Shown here: positions 55,802 to 64,000 of the stretch, piece by piece | How the letters are laid out: each line of letters starts with the position of its first letter | Position numbering within the stretch: position 1 is the stretch's first letter | Source of the DNA: Streptomyces sp. SID8352 | GTDB taxonomy: Bacteria > Actinomycetota > Actinomycetes > Streptomycetales > Streptomycetaceae | Assembly: GCF_009862265.1 (NCBI RefSeq) | Contig: NZ_WWGX01000038.1 | Coordinates: forward strand, 1 to 64,000 | Direction of reading: 5' to 3' | Length of the DNA: 64,000 nt | Notes under the pieces: generated by a model | The model's database searches: none | Seen by the model: only the letters and a program-made list of their open reading frames with translations | Told to the model about the DNA's origin: nothing | Translations under genes and position numbers: made by a program

Positions 55802-55870
55802 CTAGCTGTCGGGGCCGGGCGGCGCGACAGCGGCGAGGAGGGCGGCGGTGGCCGTGTGCGGCACGGACAT
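55802..55870 (-). CDS. Candidate 22-aa peptide
   Basis: Reads MSVPHTATAALLAAVAPPG then PDS and TAG. Good SD ccgaggag 6 nt before ATG 55870. Followed by a strong terminator after 27 nt, so it is a compact transcription unit. The peptide has an Ala/Leu-rich, mildly hydrophobic middle. No enzyme genes that would make it a RiPP precursor are adjacent. It may be a small regulatory/leader or a secreted peptide; unknown. Confidence 0.5.
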   Translation of the reverse strand: MSVPHTATAALLAAVAPPGPDS

Positions 55871-55993
55871 GGCTGACTCCTCGGAGTAGTTGCTGAACTC
55901 GGGTGGCGGATGCCGGAACCCGTGGGGGTGATCAGCAAACTAGCCCCGAGGAGCCGGAAAATCGCCCGCCGGAGACGGAAGGAGTCAATCCTT

Positions 55994-56017
55994 ATGGTGC
56001 AGTTAAGGAAGCGCTGA
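55994..56017 (+). other. Candidate 7-codon ORF with TTA codon
   Basis: ATG GTG CAG TTA AGG AAG CGC TGA encodes MVQLRKR. It has a clear SD ggaaggag (55977-55984) 9 nt before ATG. One of seven codons is TTA (bldA-dependent). It could be a leader or regulatory mini-ORF, or chance. It runs toward the convergent 44-aa gene. Confidence 0.3.
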
Positions 56018-56076
56018 GACTGTCCTCAGAAACCGCCGCCGTCCACCGGACGCGCCGGACTCCCGGCGGACCCGCG

Positions 56077-56211
56077 TCAGTTGTCGGGCCACCAGGTCCG
56101 GGCGATGTCCTCGCGGATCTCGGGGCGGCGGACGGGGTGTTCGGCGGATTCCCCGCGGACCCGGCGGGCTTCGGTCTTCTTCAGGGGCTTCTGCACGGTC
56201 AGACGGCGCAT
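56077..56211 (-). CDS. Conserved 44-aa protein
   Basis: Reads RRLTVQKPLKKTEARRVRGE after the Met, then a C-terminal EIREDIARTWWPDN end, with strong SD gaggagg (56217-56223). Similar small basic proteins with a KALKKTEARRVRGE core and RTWWPD end exist in other streptomycetes, from memory. No known function. Confidence 0.75.
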   Translation of the reverse strand: MRRLTVQKPLKKTEARRVRGESAEHPVRRPEIREDIARTWWPDN

Positions 56212-56329
56212 GGCTGCCTCCTCGCGGATTCACCGGGTTCCGTGTTCTCACGGAGGTAGCCCACCCCTTCCCCGGGACCCGCCCATCGAAGCGTCCCGGC
56301 CGGGGGAGACCGGCCGGCCCCGGCCGCAC

Positions 56330-56830
56330 TCAGGCCCGCATACCGCCGAGACCACCGCCGCGGGCCAGCCGTTCCAGTTCGTCCAGGGCGCGCACGGCCG
56401 CCGCGGCGGCGGCCGGGTCGCGCTCCGCCAGTCCGCTCGCGGCGAACTCGTCCTCGTCCAGGCGCCGTACGTCCGTGCCATCCGCGGAGCACCACAGGTC
56501 CAGGTCCAGGTCCTCGACGACCAGTTCCCCGCCGGTGCGCACGGCGGGGCGGGTGACGTCGCAGTACCAGCCCTTCAGCTCACCCGCCCCCGTCCGCACC
56601 TCCTTGACCGCGTACCACCGGTCGCGCCGGTAGTGCTCGGTGAACACGTCGCCCGGCGCGAAGCGCACGAAGCCGAAGTCGCGGACGCCCGCCCCGGCCC
56701 AGGGCGCGCGCACGGTCAGCCGGGTGCCGTCGTCGTGGAGCAGCGCGGCGGGGTAACGGATCTTCGTACGGCCCGCCTTGACGAGGACGACGTCCACCGT
56801 GCCCTGCGGTCCGACCGGTTCCGGGGACAT
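56330..56830 (-). CDS. DUF402 family protein
   Basis: 166 aa. The conserved DUF402 pattern: YAVKEVRTGAGELKGWYCDVTRPAV … VVEDLDLDLWCSADG with acidic residues that bind metal. The family includes nucleoside diphosphatases and the fosfomycin enzyme FomD; the substrate here is unknown. ATG 56830 has ggaaggag upstream. C-terminal extension of ~50 residues ends LARGGGLGGMRA. Divergent from the GntR gene with ~140 nt between. Confidence 0.82.
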   Translation of the reverse strand: MSPEPVGPQGTVDVVLVKAGRTKIRYPAALLHDDGTRLTVRAPWAGAGVRDFGFVRFAPGDVFTEHYRRDRWYAVKEVRTGAGELKGWYCDVTRPAVRTGGELVVEDLDLDLWCSADGTDVRRLDEDEFAASGLAERDPAAAAAAVRALDELERLARGGGLGGMRA

Positions 56831-56968
56831 GGCGTCTCCTTCCGTTGGCCTCCTGCCCGGCCCGCGCCTGTCGCGGACCGGCCCGGGAGGCGGTGCTGAG
56901 GGGCGGGCCGGGGCCCGCCCGGTGGTTCGAGGTGCCCCGGTTCCCCCCGGATGCGCGACAATCGGCCG

Positions 56969-57337
56969 GTGACTCTCACCCTCCGCATCGACGACGGCGC
57001 CCCGCCCTACGAGCAGGTGCGCGCGCAGATCTCCGAACAGGCGAGGTCGGGCGCGCTGCCCGTCGGGTACCGGCTGCCCACCGTGCGCGGGCTGGCCGGG
57101 GAACTGGGGCTCGCCGCCAACACGGTGGCCAAGGCCTACCGGGCGCTGGAGGCGGACGGGGTGATCGAGACCCGCGGGCGCAACGGCACCTTCGTCGCCG
57201 CCGCCGGGCAGGCCGCGGACCGGGAACTGGCGTCCGCCGCCCAGACCTACGCCGCGCGGGCGCGCCGGCTCGGGCTCGCCGAGCCGGACGCGCTGGCCGC
57301 CGCGCGGGACGCGCTGCGGGCCGCGTACCGGGACTGA
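56969..57337 (+). CDS. GntR/YtrA-type regulator
   Basis: 122 aa. The winged-helix GntR N-terminal domain: PPYEQVRAQISEQARSGALP, then VRGLAGELGLAANTVAKAYR and an ETRGRNGTFV hairpin. The short C-terminal tail is of the YtrA subfamily. GTG 56969 follows GACAAT by 6 nt and has no SD, suggesting a leaderless start; ATG 56951 is the alternative. YtrA regulators normally control an adjacent ABC transporter, none is adjacent here. Confidence 0.86.
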   Translation: MTLTLRIDDGAPPYEQVRAQISEQARSGALPVGYRLPTVRGLAGELGLAANTVAKAYRALEADGVIETRGRNGTFVAAAGQAADRELASAAQTYAARARRLGLAEPDALAAARDALRAAYRD

Positions 57338-57417
57338 GGCACCGCGCCCCGGCACCGTCCGGGGCGCGGCGGGGTGGGGCGGGGTCCGACGCGGCGGGGT
57401 GCGCGGGGCACCCGGGC

Positions 57418-58512
57418 TCACAGGTACAGCCCGGCGTCCGCACCCTCCCGGGGCTCCGGCAGGGTGGTGGGCCGGGTGCCCCGGCGCAGCGCGTACAACT
57501 CGGCCAGGGTCGCGCCGTCGCGGCCGACGCCCTCCTCGGTGCCGAGCCACTCCACCGCCTCGCGGCGGGTCAGCGGGCCGACCTCGACGCGGGCCAGGCA
57601 GCGGCCGGGGCGGACGACGGCGGGGTGCAGGCGTTCGAGGTCCTCGTTGGTGGTGACGCCGACCAGCACGTTGCGGCCCTGGCCGAGCAGCCCGTCGGTG
57701 AGGTTGAGCAGCCGGGAGAGAGCCTGGCCCGCGGTGTGCCGGGCCTCGCCGCGGATCAGTTCGTCGCAGTCCTCCAGCAGGAGCAGCCGCCAGCGGTTCC
57801 GGCCCGCCGCGTCCTCCTCGCCGATGGCGATGTCCATCAGATACCCGACGTCGGAGAAGAGCCGTTCGGGGTCCAGGACGCAGTCCACCTGGCACCACTC
57901 GCGCCAGGAGCGGGCCAGGGTGCGCAGCGCGGAGGTCTTCCCGGTGCCGGGCGGCCCGTGCAGGAGCAGCAGCCGGCCCGCGATGTCCTCGGGGGTGGTG
58001 CTCATCAGGCCGTCCATGGCCCGCGCCACCGGGGCGGTGTAGTTGGCCCGCACCTCGTCCCAGGAACCGGCCGCGATCTGCCGGGTGGTGCGGTGCGGGC
58101 CGCGCCGCGGGGAGACGTACCAGAAGCCCATGGGGACGTTGCCCGGCTGCGGCTCGGGCTCGTCGGCCGCGCCGTCCGTGGCCTCGCCGAGCACCTTCTC
58201 GGCAAGTTCGGCGCTGGTCGCCGTCACCGTCACGTCGGCGCCCCGGCTCCAGCGCGAGACGAGCACGGTCCAGCCGTCGCCCTCGGCCAGCGTGGCGCTG
58301 CGGTCGTCGTCACGGGCACAGCGCAGCACCCGCGCGCCCGGCGGCAGCAGGGTCGCGCCGGACCGGACGCGGTCGATGTTGGCGGCGTGCGCGTACGGCT
58401 GCTCGCCCGTCGCGAAGCGGCCGAGGAAGAGCGCGTCGACGACGTCGGACGGCGAGTCGCCGTCGTCGACGGTGAGCCGGACCGGCAGGGCGTCGTACGG
58501 ATTCACGGACAT
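57418..58512 (-). CDS. AAA ATPase with DUF5925 N-terminus
   Basis: 364 aa. The N-terminal ~165 residues (NPYDALPVRLTVDDGDSPSD…) match DUF5925; then the AAA core with Walker A LHGPPGTGKTSALR, Walker B RLLLLEDCDEL and sensor-type VGVTTNEDLERLHPAVVRPGR. Probably a remodelling ATPase. ATG 58512 is the first Met fitting the conserved start. Oriented divergently from the esterase gene. Confidence 0.85.
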   Translation of the reverse strand: MSVNPYDALPVRLTVDDGDSPSDVVDALFLGRFATGEQPYAHAANIDRVRSGATLLPPGARVLRCARDDDRSATLAEGDGWTVLVSRWSRGADVTVTATSAELAEKVLGEATDGAADEPEPQPGNVPMGFWYVSPRRGPHRTTRQIAAGSWDEVRANYTAPVARAMDGLMSTTPEDIAGRLLLLHGPPGTGKTSALRTLARSWREWCQVDCVLDPERLFSDVGYLMDIAIGEEDAAGRNRWRLLLLEDCDELIRGEARHTAGQALSRLLNLTDGLLGQGRNVLVGVTTNEDLERLHPAVVRPGRCLARVEVGPLTRREAVEWLGTEEGVGRDGATLAELYALRRGTRPTTLPEPREGADAGLYL

Positions 58513-58793
58513 GCCCCCATGATCCGCCGCGGCCCCCCCGCCGCGCACCCGCTTTGCCCGGGCTCCGCCGACGTGTCGCGGGGCGGGCGGGACGGGCGCC
58601 GCGGGGGCGGTGTCGGCCGGAGGAAGTGTCAGGAGGGGCGTGCGGGACGGGGGTCGGCCGCCCCGGAGCACCGGGTTCCGGAGGTTCTGGGGAGGACGGC
58701 GCGGAGGAGGTGAACTTTTGGCATGGACACTTCTAATCAACGCGCGTAGCTGCTACCACGGTTGCGGCAGACGTTCTGCTACAAGGAGGTCCC

Positions 58794-59600
58794 ATGAGAC
58801 GTTCCCGGTTCGTCGTCCTGCTCAGTTCGCTCACCCTCGCCGCGGTCGCCGCCCTCACCGGAACCTCGGCCGCCGCGGGCGCCGGAACCGCCGCCGCGGG
58901 CGGGTACGTGGCCCTCGGCGACTCCTACTCCTCCGGGCTCGGGGCGGGCGGTTACATCGGCTCCAGCGGTGACTGCAAGCGCAGCACGAAGGCGTACCCC
59001 TCCCTGTGGGCGGCGGCCCACTCGCCCTCGTCCTTCTCCTTCACCGCCTGCTCCGGCGCCCGGACCGGGGACGTGCTGTCCGGGCAGCTCGGCCCGCTCG
59101 GCTCCGGCACCTCGCTGGTGTCCATCAGCGTCGGCGGCAACGACGCGGGCTTCGCCGACGTCATGACGACCTGTGTGCTCCAGTCCGAGAGCACCTGCCT
59201 GTCCCGGGTCGCCACGGCGGAGTCCTACGTCAACTCGACGCTTCCCGGCAACCTCGACCGGGTGTACTCCGCGATCCGCTCCAAGGCGCCCGGCGCCAAG
59301 GTCGTGGTGGTCGGCTACCCGCGCTTCTACAAGCTCGGCACCACCTGCGTCGGCCTCTCCGAGGGCAAGCGGAAGGCGATCAACGCGGCCTCCGACCGCC
59401 TCAACACCGTGCTCGCCCAGCGCGCCTCCGGGCACGGCTTCACCTTCGCCGACGTGCGCTCCCCCTTCACGGGCCACGAGATCTGCTCCGGGAACTCCTG
59501 GCTGCACAGCGTGAACTGGCTCAACATCGGTGAGTCGTACCACCCGACGGCGGCCGGACAGTCCGGCGGCTATCTGCCCGCCCTCACCAAAGCCGCCTGA
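58794..59600 (+). CDS. Secreted SGNH/GDSL esterase-lipase
   Basis: 268 aa. Signal peptide RRSRFVVLLSSLTLAAVAALTGTSAAAG cleaved at ~residue 30. The blocks of SGNH hydrolases: block I GDSYSSG (Ser nucleophile), block III SVGGNDAGF, block V SYHPTAAGQ (His). Six cysteines likely form three disulfides (CKRS, TACSG, TTCVL, STCLS, TTCVG, EICSG). It resembles characterised Streptomyces SGNH lipases. ATG 58794 has an excellent aaggaggt SD. Confidence 0.93.
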   Translation: MRRSRFVVLLSSLTLAAVAALTGTSAAAGAGTAAAGGYVALGDSYSSGLGAGGYIGSSGDCKRSTKAYPSLWAAAHSPSSFSFTACSGARTGDVLSGQLGPLGSGTSLVSISVGGNDAGFADVMTTCVLQSESTCLSRVATAESYVNSTLPGNLDRVYSAIRSKAPGAKVVVVGYPRFYKLGTTCVGLSEGKRKAINAASDRLNTVLAQRASGHGFTFADVRSPFTGHEICSGNSWLHSVNWLNIGESYHPTAAGQSGGYLPALTKAA

Positions 59601-60256
59601 TCCCGCACCGCACCACCAGGTCTGGCGGTCCCTCTCCCGCCGCCGTGTCCCCGGGCCCCGCCGGCCCCGGGGGCACGGCGGTCCCGCCGTCCGGGACCGG
59701 CCGTGCGCGGCGGGCGCCGTGCGCCGTTCACCGGCGCGCCGCCCGGAGGGCGTGAGATCGGACACGTTCCCGGCCCGGGGCGCGCCCGGCGCGAGGGCCG
59801 TCCGCGGCCCCGGCGCGGGCCCGTCCGCGGGACCCGGAGCGGGCGGGCGGCTCACCGGAGGTCACCGCCCCGCGCCGAGAGGGGGCGCACGGCGGTCGCC
59901 CCCGGGAGCGGCGCGGGGAGCCGCCGGCCACCCCTGTGCTCCAAGTGCCGCTTGTGCGCCCTGGTGTGGTTCCGCGCTCCGTGGGGATGCTCAAGGGTGA
60001 CGCGCCCCTGACCGCCCTCCGGACGGACCGGCCCGCCTCGTGACGGACGGTGACCGCCGGACCCCGCGCGGGGGACGGAACGGCCCCCGGGCCGGGCACT
60101 TCACCAACTCGCCCTGGAAACTGTCGGATTCGGAGAGTGATCGTCAACCCCCTTGTGGGGAAGGTGAATCCTGTGACCGCGATACACGCATGCCCGGCCG
60201 GGGAGATAGGCTTACCCTGCCCGGGGCCGGGCGGACTCGTACGGGTGGGGAGTGAC
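59601..60256. other. Intergenic region after the esterase gene
   Basis: 656 nt, G/C-rich low complexity up to ~59960, then AT-richer (ggaaactgtcggattcggagagtgatcg) preceding the next small gene. No RNA gene, no gene, no repeat with clear period. Confidence 0.4.
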
Positions 60257-60523
60257 ATGGAACAGATAACGATGCGCAGCAGGGCCAGGGTCCCTGCGAT
60301 CACCTGCGGGAGCAGCGCGACCAGCTCCCGCCTCGACCGCCATCTCGCGGTGCTCGGCGGGCCCGCCCTGCCGCAGCGCGAGACGCTGGAGGCGACATCG
60401 CTGATGCGTGAGCTGACCGCGCGCGACAGGGTGCGCGAGCGCAGCAGCAGGGGCGCCCGCGTGCGCCGGGTGTTGCTCTTCGCACCACTGCGCCGGCTGC
60501 GCCGCTCGCTCTTCGCCGGCTAG
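60257..60523 (+). CDS. Small basic hypothetical protein
   Basis: 88 aa, starting at ATG 60257 with ggggag upstream (GTG 60252 is out of frame). Arg/Leu-rich, with LTARDRVRERSSRGARVRRV and FAPLRRLRRSLFAG at the end. High positive charge. No family recognised. The start is supported by spacing and by the shift from AT-rich leader to coding-like composition. Confidence 0.6.
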   Translation: MEQITMRSRARVPAITCGSSATSSRLDRHLAVLGGPALPQRETLEATSLMRELTARDRVRERSSRGARVRRVLLFAPLRRLRRSLFAG

Positions 60524-60968
60524 CCGACCGCCCCGCCCGGGCGACGACACCGTCCCGGCACGGCGCCGCATCCCGTCCGTCATCCCCACGGCACGCGGAG
60601 GCGCCCCCGGTGTGCCCCGGGCGGGCGCGGTCCCGGCGACCCCGTACGACCCCGCCGTCCCTTCCGTACGGACGTCCGGCCTCCGTGTCCCGCACCCCTC
60701 CGCAGGCGGCCCCCTGCGGCCCGCTCCGAGGCACCGCCCCGCCGTGCCCCACCGCCGCACCCCACCCGGCGGCGACGCACCGCCCACCGGGGCGGAGCCC
60801 GTCCGCGAGGCCCTGCCGACCCGAACGCCTTCGCACGTGCCCTCGGCCGGGTGCAGGACGCCCCGCCCAGGGCCGACGGGCGTCCGCGTTCCCCCTCCAT
60901 GTGCTCCCGGCCCGGCGCTCCCGCCTCCGCGGGGTCCGGGGAGGCCGGGCCCCCGGGACGGGGCACGG
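60524..60968. other. Intergenic region before the type-ISP gene's stop
   Basis: 445 nt of GC-rich sequence with many open frames but no recognisable protein. No hairpin that I can define precisely. Confidence 0.4.
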
Positions 60969-62114
60969 TCACAGCAGGGCGAGCTGCCCCTCCGGACCCT
61001 CCTCCCGGTCGTCCAGCACCGAGGCCGGGCGGCGGGCCGCGGCCGGGGCCGGGAGCACCCCCGCCGCCCGCAGCTCCGTCGCCGTCACCGGCTCCGTCAC
61101 CGTCAGCGCCGCGCACGGGGCACCGAGTTCGGCCAGCAGCGCCAGGACCGTGATCAGCTCCAGCAGCTCGGAGGTCCAGGACTGCGGCCAGTCCGCCGGG
61201 CGGATCGCGGCGAGTCCGCCCGGGCCCGGGGCGGTGCGCTCCGCGAACCACCGCTCCAGGACCCGGTGCCCGCCCGCCTCGAAGTCCCAGGCCCCCGCCG
61301 GGACGGGGGAGACGCGGCCCCCGTCCAGGTGCAGGGTCTCCTCCTCGCGGTCGTAGCGGAGGGTCAGCGGACGCGGAGGCAGCGCCGCCCGCACATAGGG
61401 ACGCCGCCCGCCGGGCAGCCGGGGCCGCTCCCCGTCGCGGCGCATCAGCCACAGCGCCCGGCGGCCCAGCTCCACCCCGTGCTCCCACTGGGCCCGGTCC
61501 GCGGTGAGCGGGACCAGGGGGCCCGGCCGGGCGGCGGCCAGCAGCCACGCCAGCACGTCGGCGGGGGAGGGGCGGACCCCGAGCCGGACCGCCAGGTGGT
61601 CCAGGAGCCCCGGCGCCAGATTGGGCTCCGCGCCGCCCGGCCTGCGGTACAGCGGGCGGATCCGGCCGGGGCCGAGCAGCGGCGGCAGGGAGGTCGCCAG
61701 CAGTGGCGGTCCGGCGGCGCCCGGCACCTCCACCACGAAGACCTGCCGGGCGTCCGCCACCCGCCACAGCTCGGGCCGGGCCGCGTCGATCAGCCGGTGG
61801 TCGGGCAGCAGCCACTGCTCGTCGAAGGGCCCGCGCAGCACCCGCACCGGCTCCGGGCAGGGACCCGGGAGGCGCGCCAGCCGCTCCGTGCCGCCGGAGG
61901 TGCCCGGCAGCCGGGGCACGGCGGTCTCGGGGGTGCGCGAGCGGCTCGGCTCGAACAGGGCCTCGCGGTCCGGTCCCTCCGCCGCCACCAGGGCGTCCCA
62001 GCGGGCCCTGAGCGAGGCCGGGTCGGGACCCGCCGGCCACCCCCGGCCGAGCCGGGGCGGTGCGACGGACCACGGCATGAGGTCCGCGGGGCGCGGAGCG
62101 TCGTCGGGCGTCAC
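60969..62114 (-). CDS. Orphan type-ISP C-terminal domain protein
   Basis: 381 aa. The ADLMPWSVAPPRLGRGW, LLPDHRLIDAARPELWRVAD and GAEPNLAPGLLDHL segments match proteins annotated as type ISP restriction-modification C-terminal (specificity/target-recognition) domain. No nuclease, helicase or methyltransferase motif is present (no DPPY/NPPY, no DEAD box). GTG 62114 is preferred: TACGAT lies 7 nt before it and the ATG at 62123 overlaps that box, so a leaderless start. The function without the catalytic part is unknown. Confidence 0.78.
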   Translation of the reverse strand: MTPDDAPRPADLMPWSVAPPRLGRGWPAGPDPASLRARWDALVAAEGPDREALFEPSRSRTPETAVPRLPGTSGGTERLARLPGPCPEPVRVLRGPFDEQWLLPDHRLIDAARPELWRVADARQVFVVEVPGAAGPPLLATSLPPLLGPGRIRPLYRRPGGAEPNLAPGLLDHLAVRLGVRPSPADVLAWLLAAARPGPLVPLTADRAQWEHGVELGRRALWLMRRDGERPRLPGGRRPYVRAALPPRPLTLRYDREEETLHLDGGRVSPVPAGAWDFEAGGHRVLERWFAERTAPGPGGLAAIRPADWPQSWTSELLELITVLALLAELGAPCAALTVTEPVTATELRAAGVLPAPAAARRPASVLDDREEGPEGQLALL

Positions 62115-62146
62115 GCCGGGCATCGTACGACGGGGCCGCCGGTCCG

Positions 62147-62896
62147 TCAGGTGGCGTCCAGGGTGACCGTGAAGGAGAAGCGGTCCCCCCGGTAGTGGAT
62201 GACCGCCACGTCGAGCACCCGCCCCGCCGGGTCGTAGGTGACGCCCGTGTAGTGCAGGATCGGGCTGAGCAGCGGCACCCGGAGCAGCCGGGCCGTCTCC
62301 GGGTCCGCGAGCCGGGCCTCCACGGTGTCGGTGATCCTGCTGATCCGCAGGCCCGCCACGTCCCGCAGCACCTTCGTCATCGGCCAGCGGGCCAGGTCGT
62401 CGGGGTCGATCCGGGCGGCCAGCTCGGGCCGGACGTAGTTGCGGGCGTGGTTGGTCGGTTCGCCGGTCTTCTCGTCGCAGCGCAGCCGGTGGTAGGCCGC
62501 CGCCCGCGCCAGGTCGGGGAAGTACTCGGAGAGTTCGGAGGGCACCGGCACCACGCCGTGCTCCAGCAGCGAGCTGGTCATGCCCGACTGCTGGGCGACG
62601 ATGGCGTCCACCGAGCCCAGCAGCCGCACCGGGGCGCCCCGCCGGGCGTCCGGCTCGATGAAGGTGCCCCGGCGCCGGTGGCGGCTGATCAGCCCCTCCT
62701 CCTCCAGCTCCTTCAGCGCCTGCCGCATGGTGAGCACGCTCACCCCGTAGTGCCCGGCGAGCTGCTCCTCCGTGGGGAGGCGCAGCGGGTCCCGGGGCGA
62801 GCGGCCGAGTATCGAGGCGCGCAGCGACTGCGACACCTGGTACCAGAGCGGCAGCTTGCGGTTGAGGACGATGGAGTCCGGGGCGAAGGAGGTCAC
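62147..62896 (-). CDS. GntR/HutC-family regulator
   Basis: 249 aa. The N-terminal wHTH: LRLPTEEQLAGHYGVSVLTMRQALKELEEEGLI followed by RHRRRGTFIE; the C-terminal UTRA sensor domain has ITDTVEARLADPETARLLRVPLLSPILHYT. Likely controls aromatic amino acid catabolism since hmgA lies 27 nt upstream in the same direction. ATG 62896 fits the expected start. Ligand unknown. Confidence 0.9.
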   Translation of the reverse strand: MTSFAPDSIVLNRKLPLWYQVSQSLRASILGRSPRDPLRLPTEEQLAGHYGVSVLTMRQALKELEEEGLISRHRRRGTFIEPDARRGAPVRLLGSVDAIVAQQSGMTSSLLEHGVVPVPSELSEYFPDLARAAAYHRLRCDEKTGEPTNHARNYVRPELAARIDPDDLARWPMTKVLRDVAGLRISRITDTVEARLADPETARLLRVPLLSPILHYTGVTYDPAGRVLDVAVIHYRGDRFSFTVTLDAT

Positions 62897-62923
62897 GGGC
62901 CTATCCGTACCGGTCCGGTCCGC

Positions 62924-64000
62924 TCAGTGCAACGGGCGGAAGTGCCGCTCCAGGCCCTGCCACACGTCGTCGTAGCGCTCCTGGAGGTGGTCGGCGCGGG
63001 CCGCCTGCGGGGTGAGGGCCACCGGCCAGCGGGTCTCGAACATGAACGCCAGCCCGTCGTCGACCTTCTGCGGCCGCAGCTCGGCGGCGCTCGCCCGGTC
63101 GAAGGTCTCCCGGTCCGGACCGTGCGCCGACATCATGTTGTGCAGCGAGCCGCCGCCCGGCACGAAGCCCTCCGCCTTGGCGTCGTAGGCGCCCTCGATC
63201 AGGCCCATGTACTCGCTCATCACGTTGCGGTGGAAGTACGGCGGGCGGAAGGTGTCCTCGCCCACCAGCCAGCGCGGCGCGAACACCACGAAGTCGACGC
63301 CCGCCAGGCCGGGGGTGTCGGACGGAGAGGTGAGCACCGTGAAGATCGACGGGTCCGGGTGGTCGTAGGAGATGCTGCCGATGACGTTGAAGCGGCGCAG
63401 GTCGTAGACGTACGGCAGCAGGTTGCCGTGCCAGGCGACCACGTCGAGCGGGGAGTGGTCGTAGGTGGCCGTCCAGAGATTGCCGCAGTACTTGTTGACC
63501 ACCTCCACCGGGCCCTCGACATCCTCGGGGGCGGCGACCGGGGCCAGGAAGTCCCGGGCGGCGGCGAGGCCGTTGGCGCCGATCGGGCCGAGGTCGGGGA
63601 GGCGGAAGAGGGCGCCGTAGTTCTCGCAGACGTAGCCCCGGGCGTCGTCGTCGAGCAGCTCGACCCGGAAGCGGACCCCGCGCGGGATCAGCGCCATGTG
63701 GCCGGGCTCGGCGCGCAGCAGCCCGAACTCGGTGCGCAGCAGCAGCCCGCCGCGCTCCGGGACGATCAGCAGCTCGCCGTCGGCGTCGGAGAAGACGCGC
63801 TCCATGGAGGCGTTGGCGTGGTAGAGGTGCACGGCCATGCCGGTGCGCTGGGTCGCGTCGCCGTTGCCGCCGAGGGTCCAGAGCCCGGCCAGGAAGTCCG
63901 TCCCCGCCGGGGGAGCGGGCCGGGGGTTCCAGCGCAGCCGGTTGGGGTCCGGCACCGTCTGGGTGAACGGCGCGGTGCGGATGGTGCCGTTGCCCGTGCG
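62924..64000 (-). CDS. hmgA: Homogentisate 1,2-dioxygenase (5' end beyond the window)
   Basis: At least 358 aa visible. It opens homogentisate to maleylacetoacetate in tyrosine catabolism. The segments [20 protein letters not shown], then [40 protein letters not shown] and [13 protein letters not shown] hold the Fe-binding His/Glu/His region. The frame is open through base 64000; the usual length is ~440 aa, so ~80 residues are missing. Upstream of the GntR gene in the same operon. Confidence 0.94.
   Translation of the reverse strand, partial: RTGNGTIRTAPFTQTVPDPNRLRWNPRPAPPAGTDFLAGLWTLGGNGDATQRTGMAVHLYHANASMERVFSDADGELLIVPERGGLLLRTEFGLLRAEPGHMALIPRGVRFRVELLDDDARGYVCENYGALFRLPDLGPIGANGLAAARDFLAPVAAPEDVEGPVEVVNKYCGNLWTATYDHSPLDVVAWHGNLLPYVYDLRRFNVIGSISYDHPDPSIFTVLTSPSDTPGLAGVDFVVFAPRWLVGEDTFRPPYFHRNVMSEYMGLIEGAYDAKAEGFVPGGGSLHNMMSAHGPDRETFDRASAAELRPQKVDDGLAFMFETRWPVALTPQAARADHLQERYDDVWQGLERHFRPLH

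Noticed and set aside
55802..55870. 22-aa ORF as a RiPP (lasso or lanthipeptide) precursor
   Set aside because: No Cys in the peptide, no recognisable core motif and no modification enzyme genes nearby.
59740..59800. A possible third, degenerate MITE copy (minus-strand DLTPSGRRAG resembles DLTPRGRPAG of the elements)
   Set aside because: Only ~30 bp similar and no terminal inverted repeat; could be chance in GC-rich sequence.

Overview
This is a very GC-rich (about 73-75 % by eye), densely coding chromosomal segment of a Streptomyces. The signs are GTG/TTG starts, G/C-ending codons, TTA codons confined to one gene, AAA/STAND/GntR-type regulators, tandem streptogrisin proteases, and a core gene order (tlyA-nadK-recN-pyrG-ald-parA-scpA-scpB-rluB-aroH-tyrA-cmk-plsC-der) that I recall from other streptomycetes and, in part, from Mycobacterium. 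The species cannot be named from the window.

Layout. 0-0.35 kb: 3' end of an rRNA operon (23S tail, 5S, strong terminator). 0.4-11.3 kb: an R/D/G-repeat protein, a DUF1015 protein, a HAD phosphatase, the tlyA-nadK-recN cluster and a glycosyltransferase gene with two TTA codons. 11.7-14.2 kb: remnant of a PucR-type regulator and a GH15 glycosidase. 14.7-26 kb: pyrG, a NUDIX hydrolase, a STAND/TPR protein, ald, then a coupled chromosome-organisation operon (ParA, RHH protein, ScpA, ScpB) ending in rluB. 26-29.1 kb: an NrtR-like regulator, an ADP-ribosylglycohydrolase and a nucleotidyltransferase, bracketed by two direct copies of a ~170-bp MITE-like element. 29.2-33.7 kb: chorismate mutase, prephenate dehydrogenase, cytidylate kinase, acyltransferase and Der GTPase. 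33.8-46.5 kb: poorly characterised genes plus an I78 inhibitor, a PAP2 phosphatase, a membrane mannosyltransferase-like protein, an MFS exporter, an acyl-CoA dehydrogenase, a SepF-like protein and a Cys-tailed DUF5685 protein. 46.8-49.2 kb: two streptogrisin-type proteases. 49.5-55.3 kb: a frameshifted membrane protein and the dnaE2-imuB-like mutagenesis pair with a LexA-type box. 55.7-60.5 kb: very small ORFs, a DUF402 protein, GntR/YtrA, an AAA protein and a secreted SGNH esterase. 61-64 kb: an orphan type-ISP domain protein, a GntR/HutC regulator and hmgA, which runs off the window.

How parts fit together. Several clusters overlap by 4 nt (ATGA/GTGA/TTGA) and look translationally coupled: tlyA-nadK, parA-RHH, scpA-scpB-rluB, nrtR-ARH, aroH-tyrA, cmk-plsC, dnaE2-imuB. 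At least ten genes have a TANNNT-like -10 box 6-8 nt before the start and no Shine-Dalgarno (SD) sequence, so they are probably leaderless. The most distinctive features are the MITE pair around the ADP-ribose/NAD genes, the 17-bp palindrome over the nrtR start region, twin 12-bp palindromes before the first protease, a PucR gene reduced to its two ends, and a group of tiny ORFs near 56 kb. I did not find a wholly new multi-gene system that I can defend; these are the best leads.
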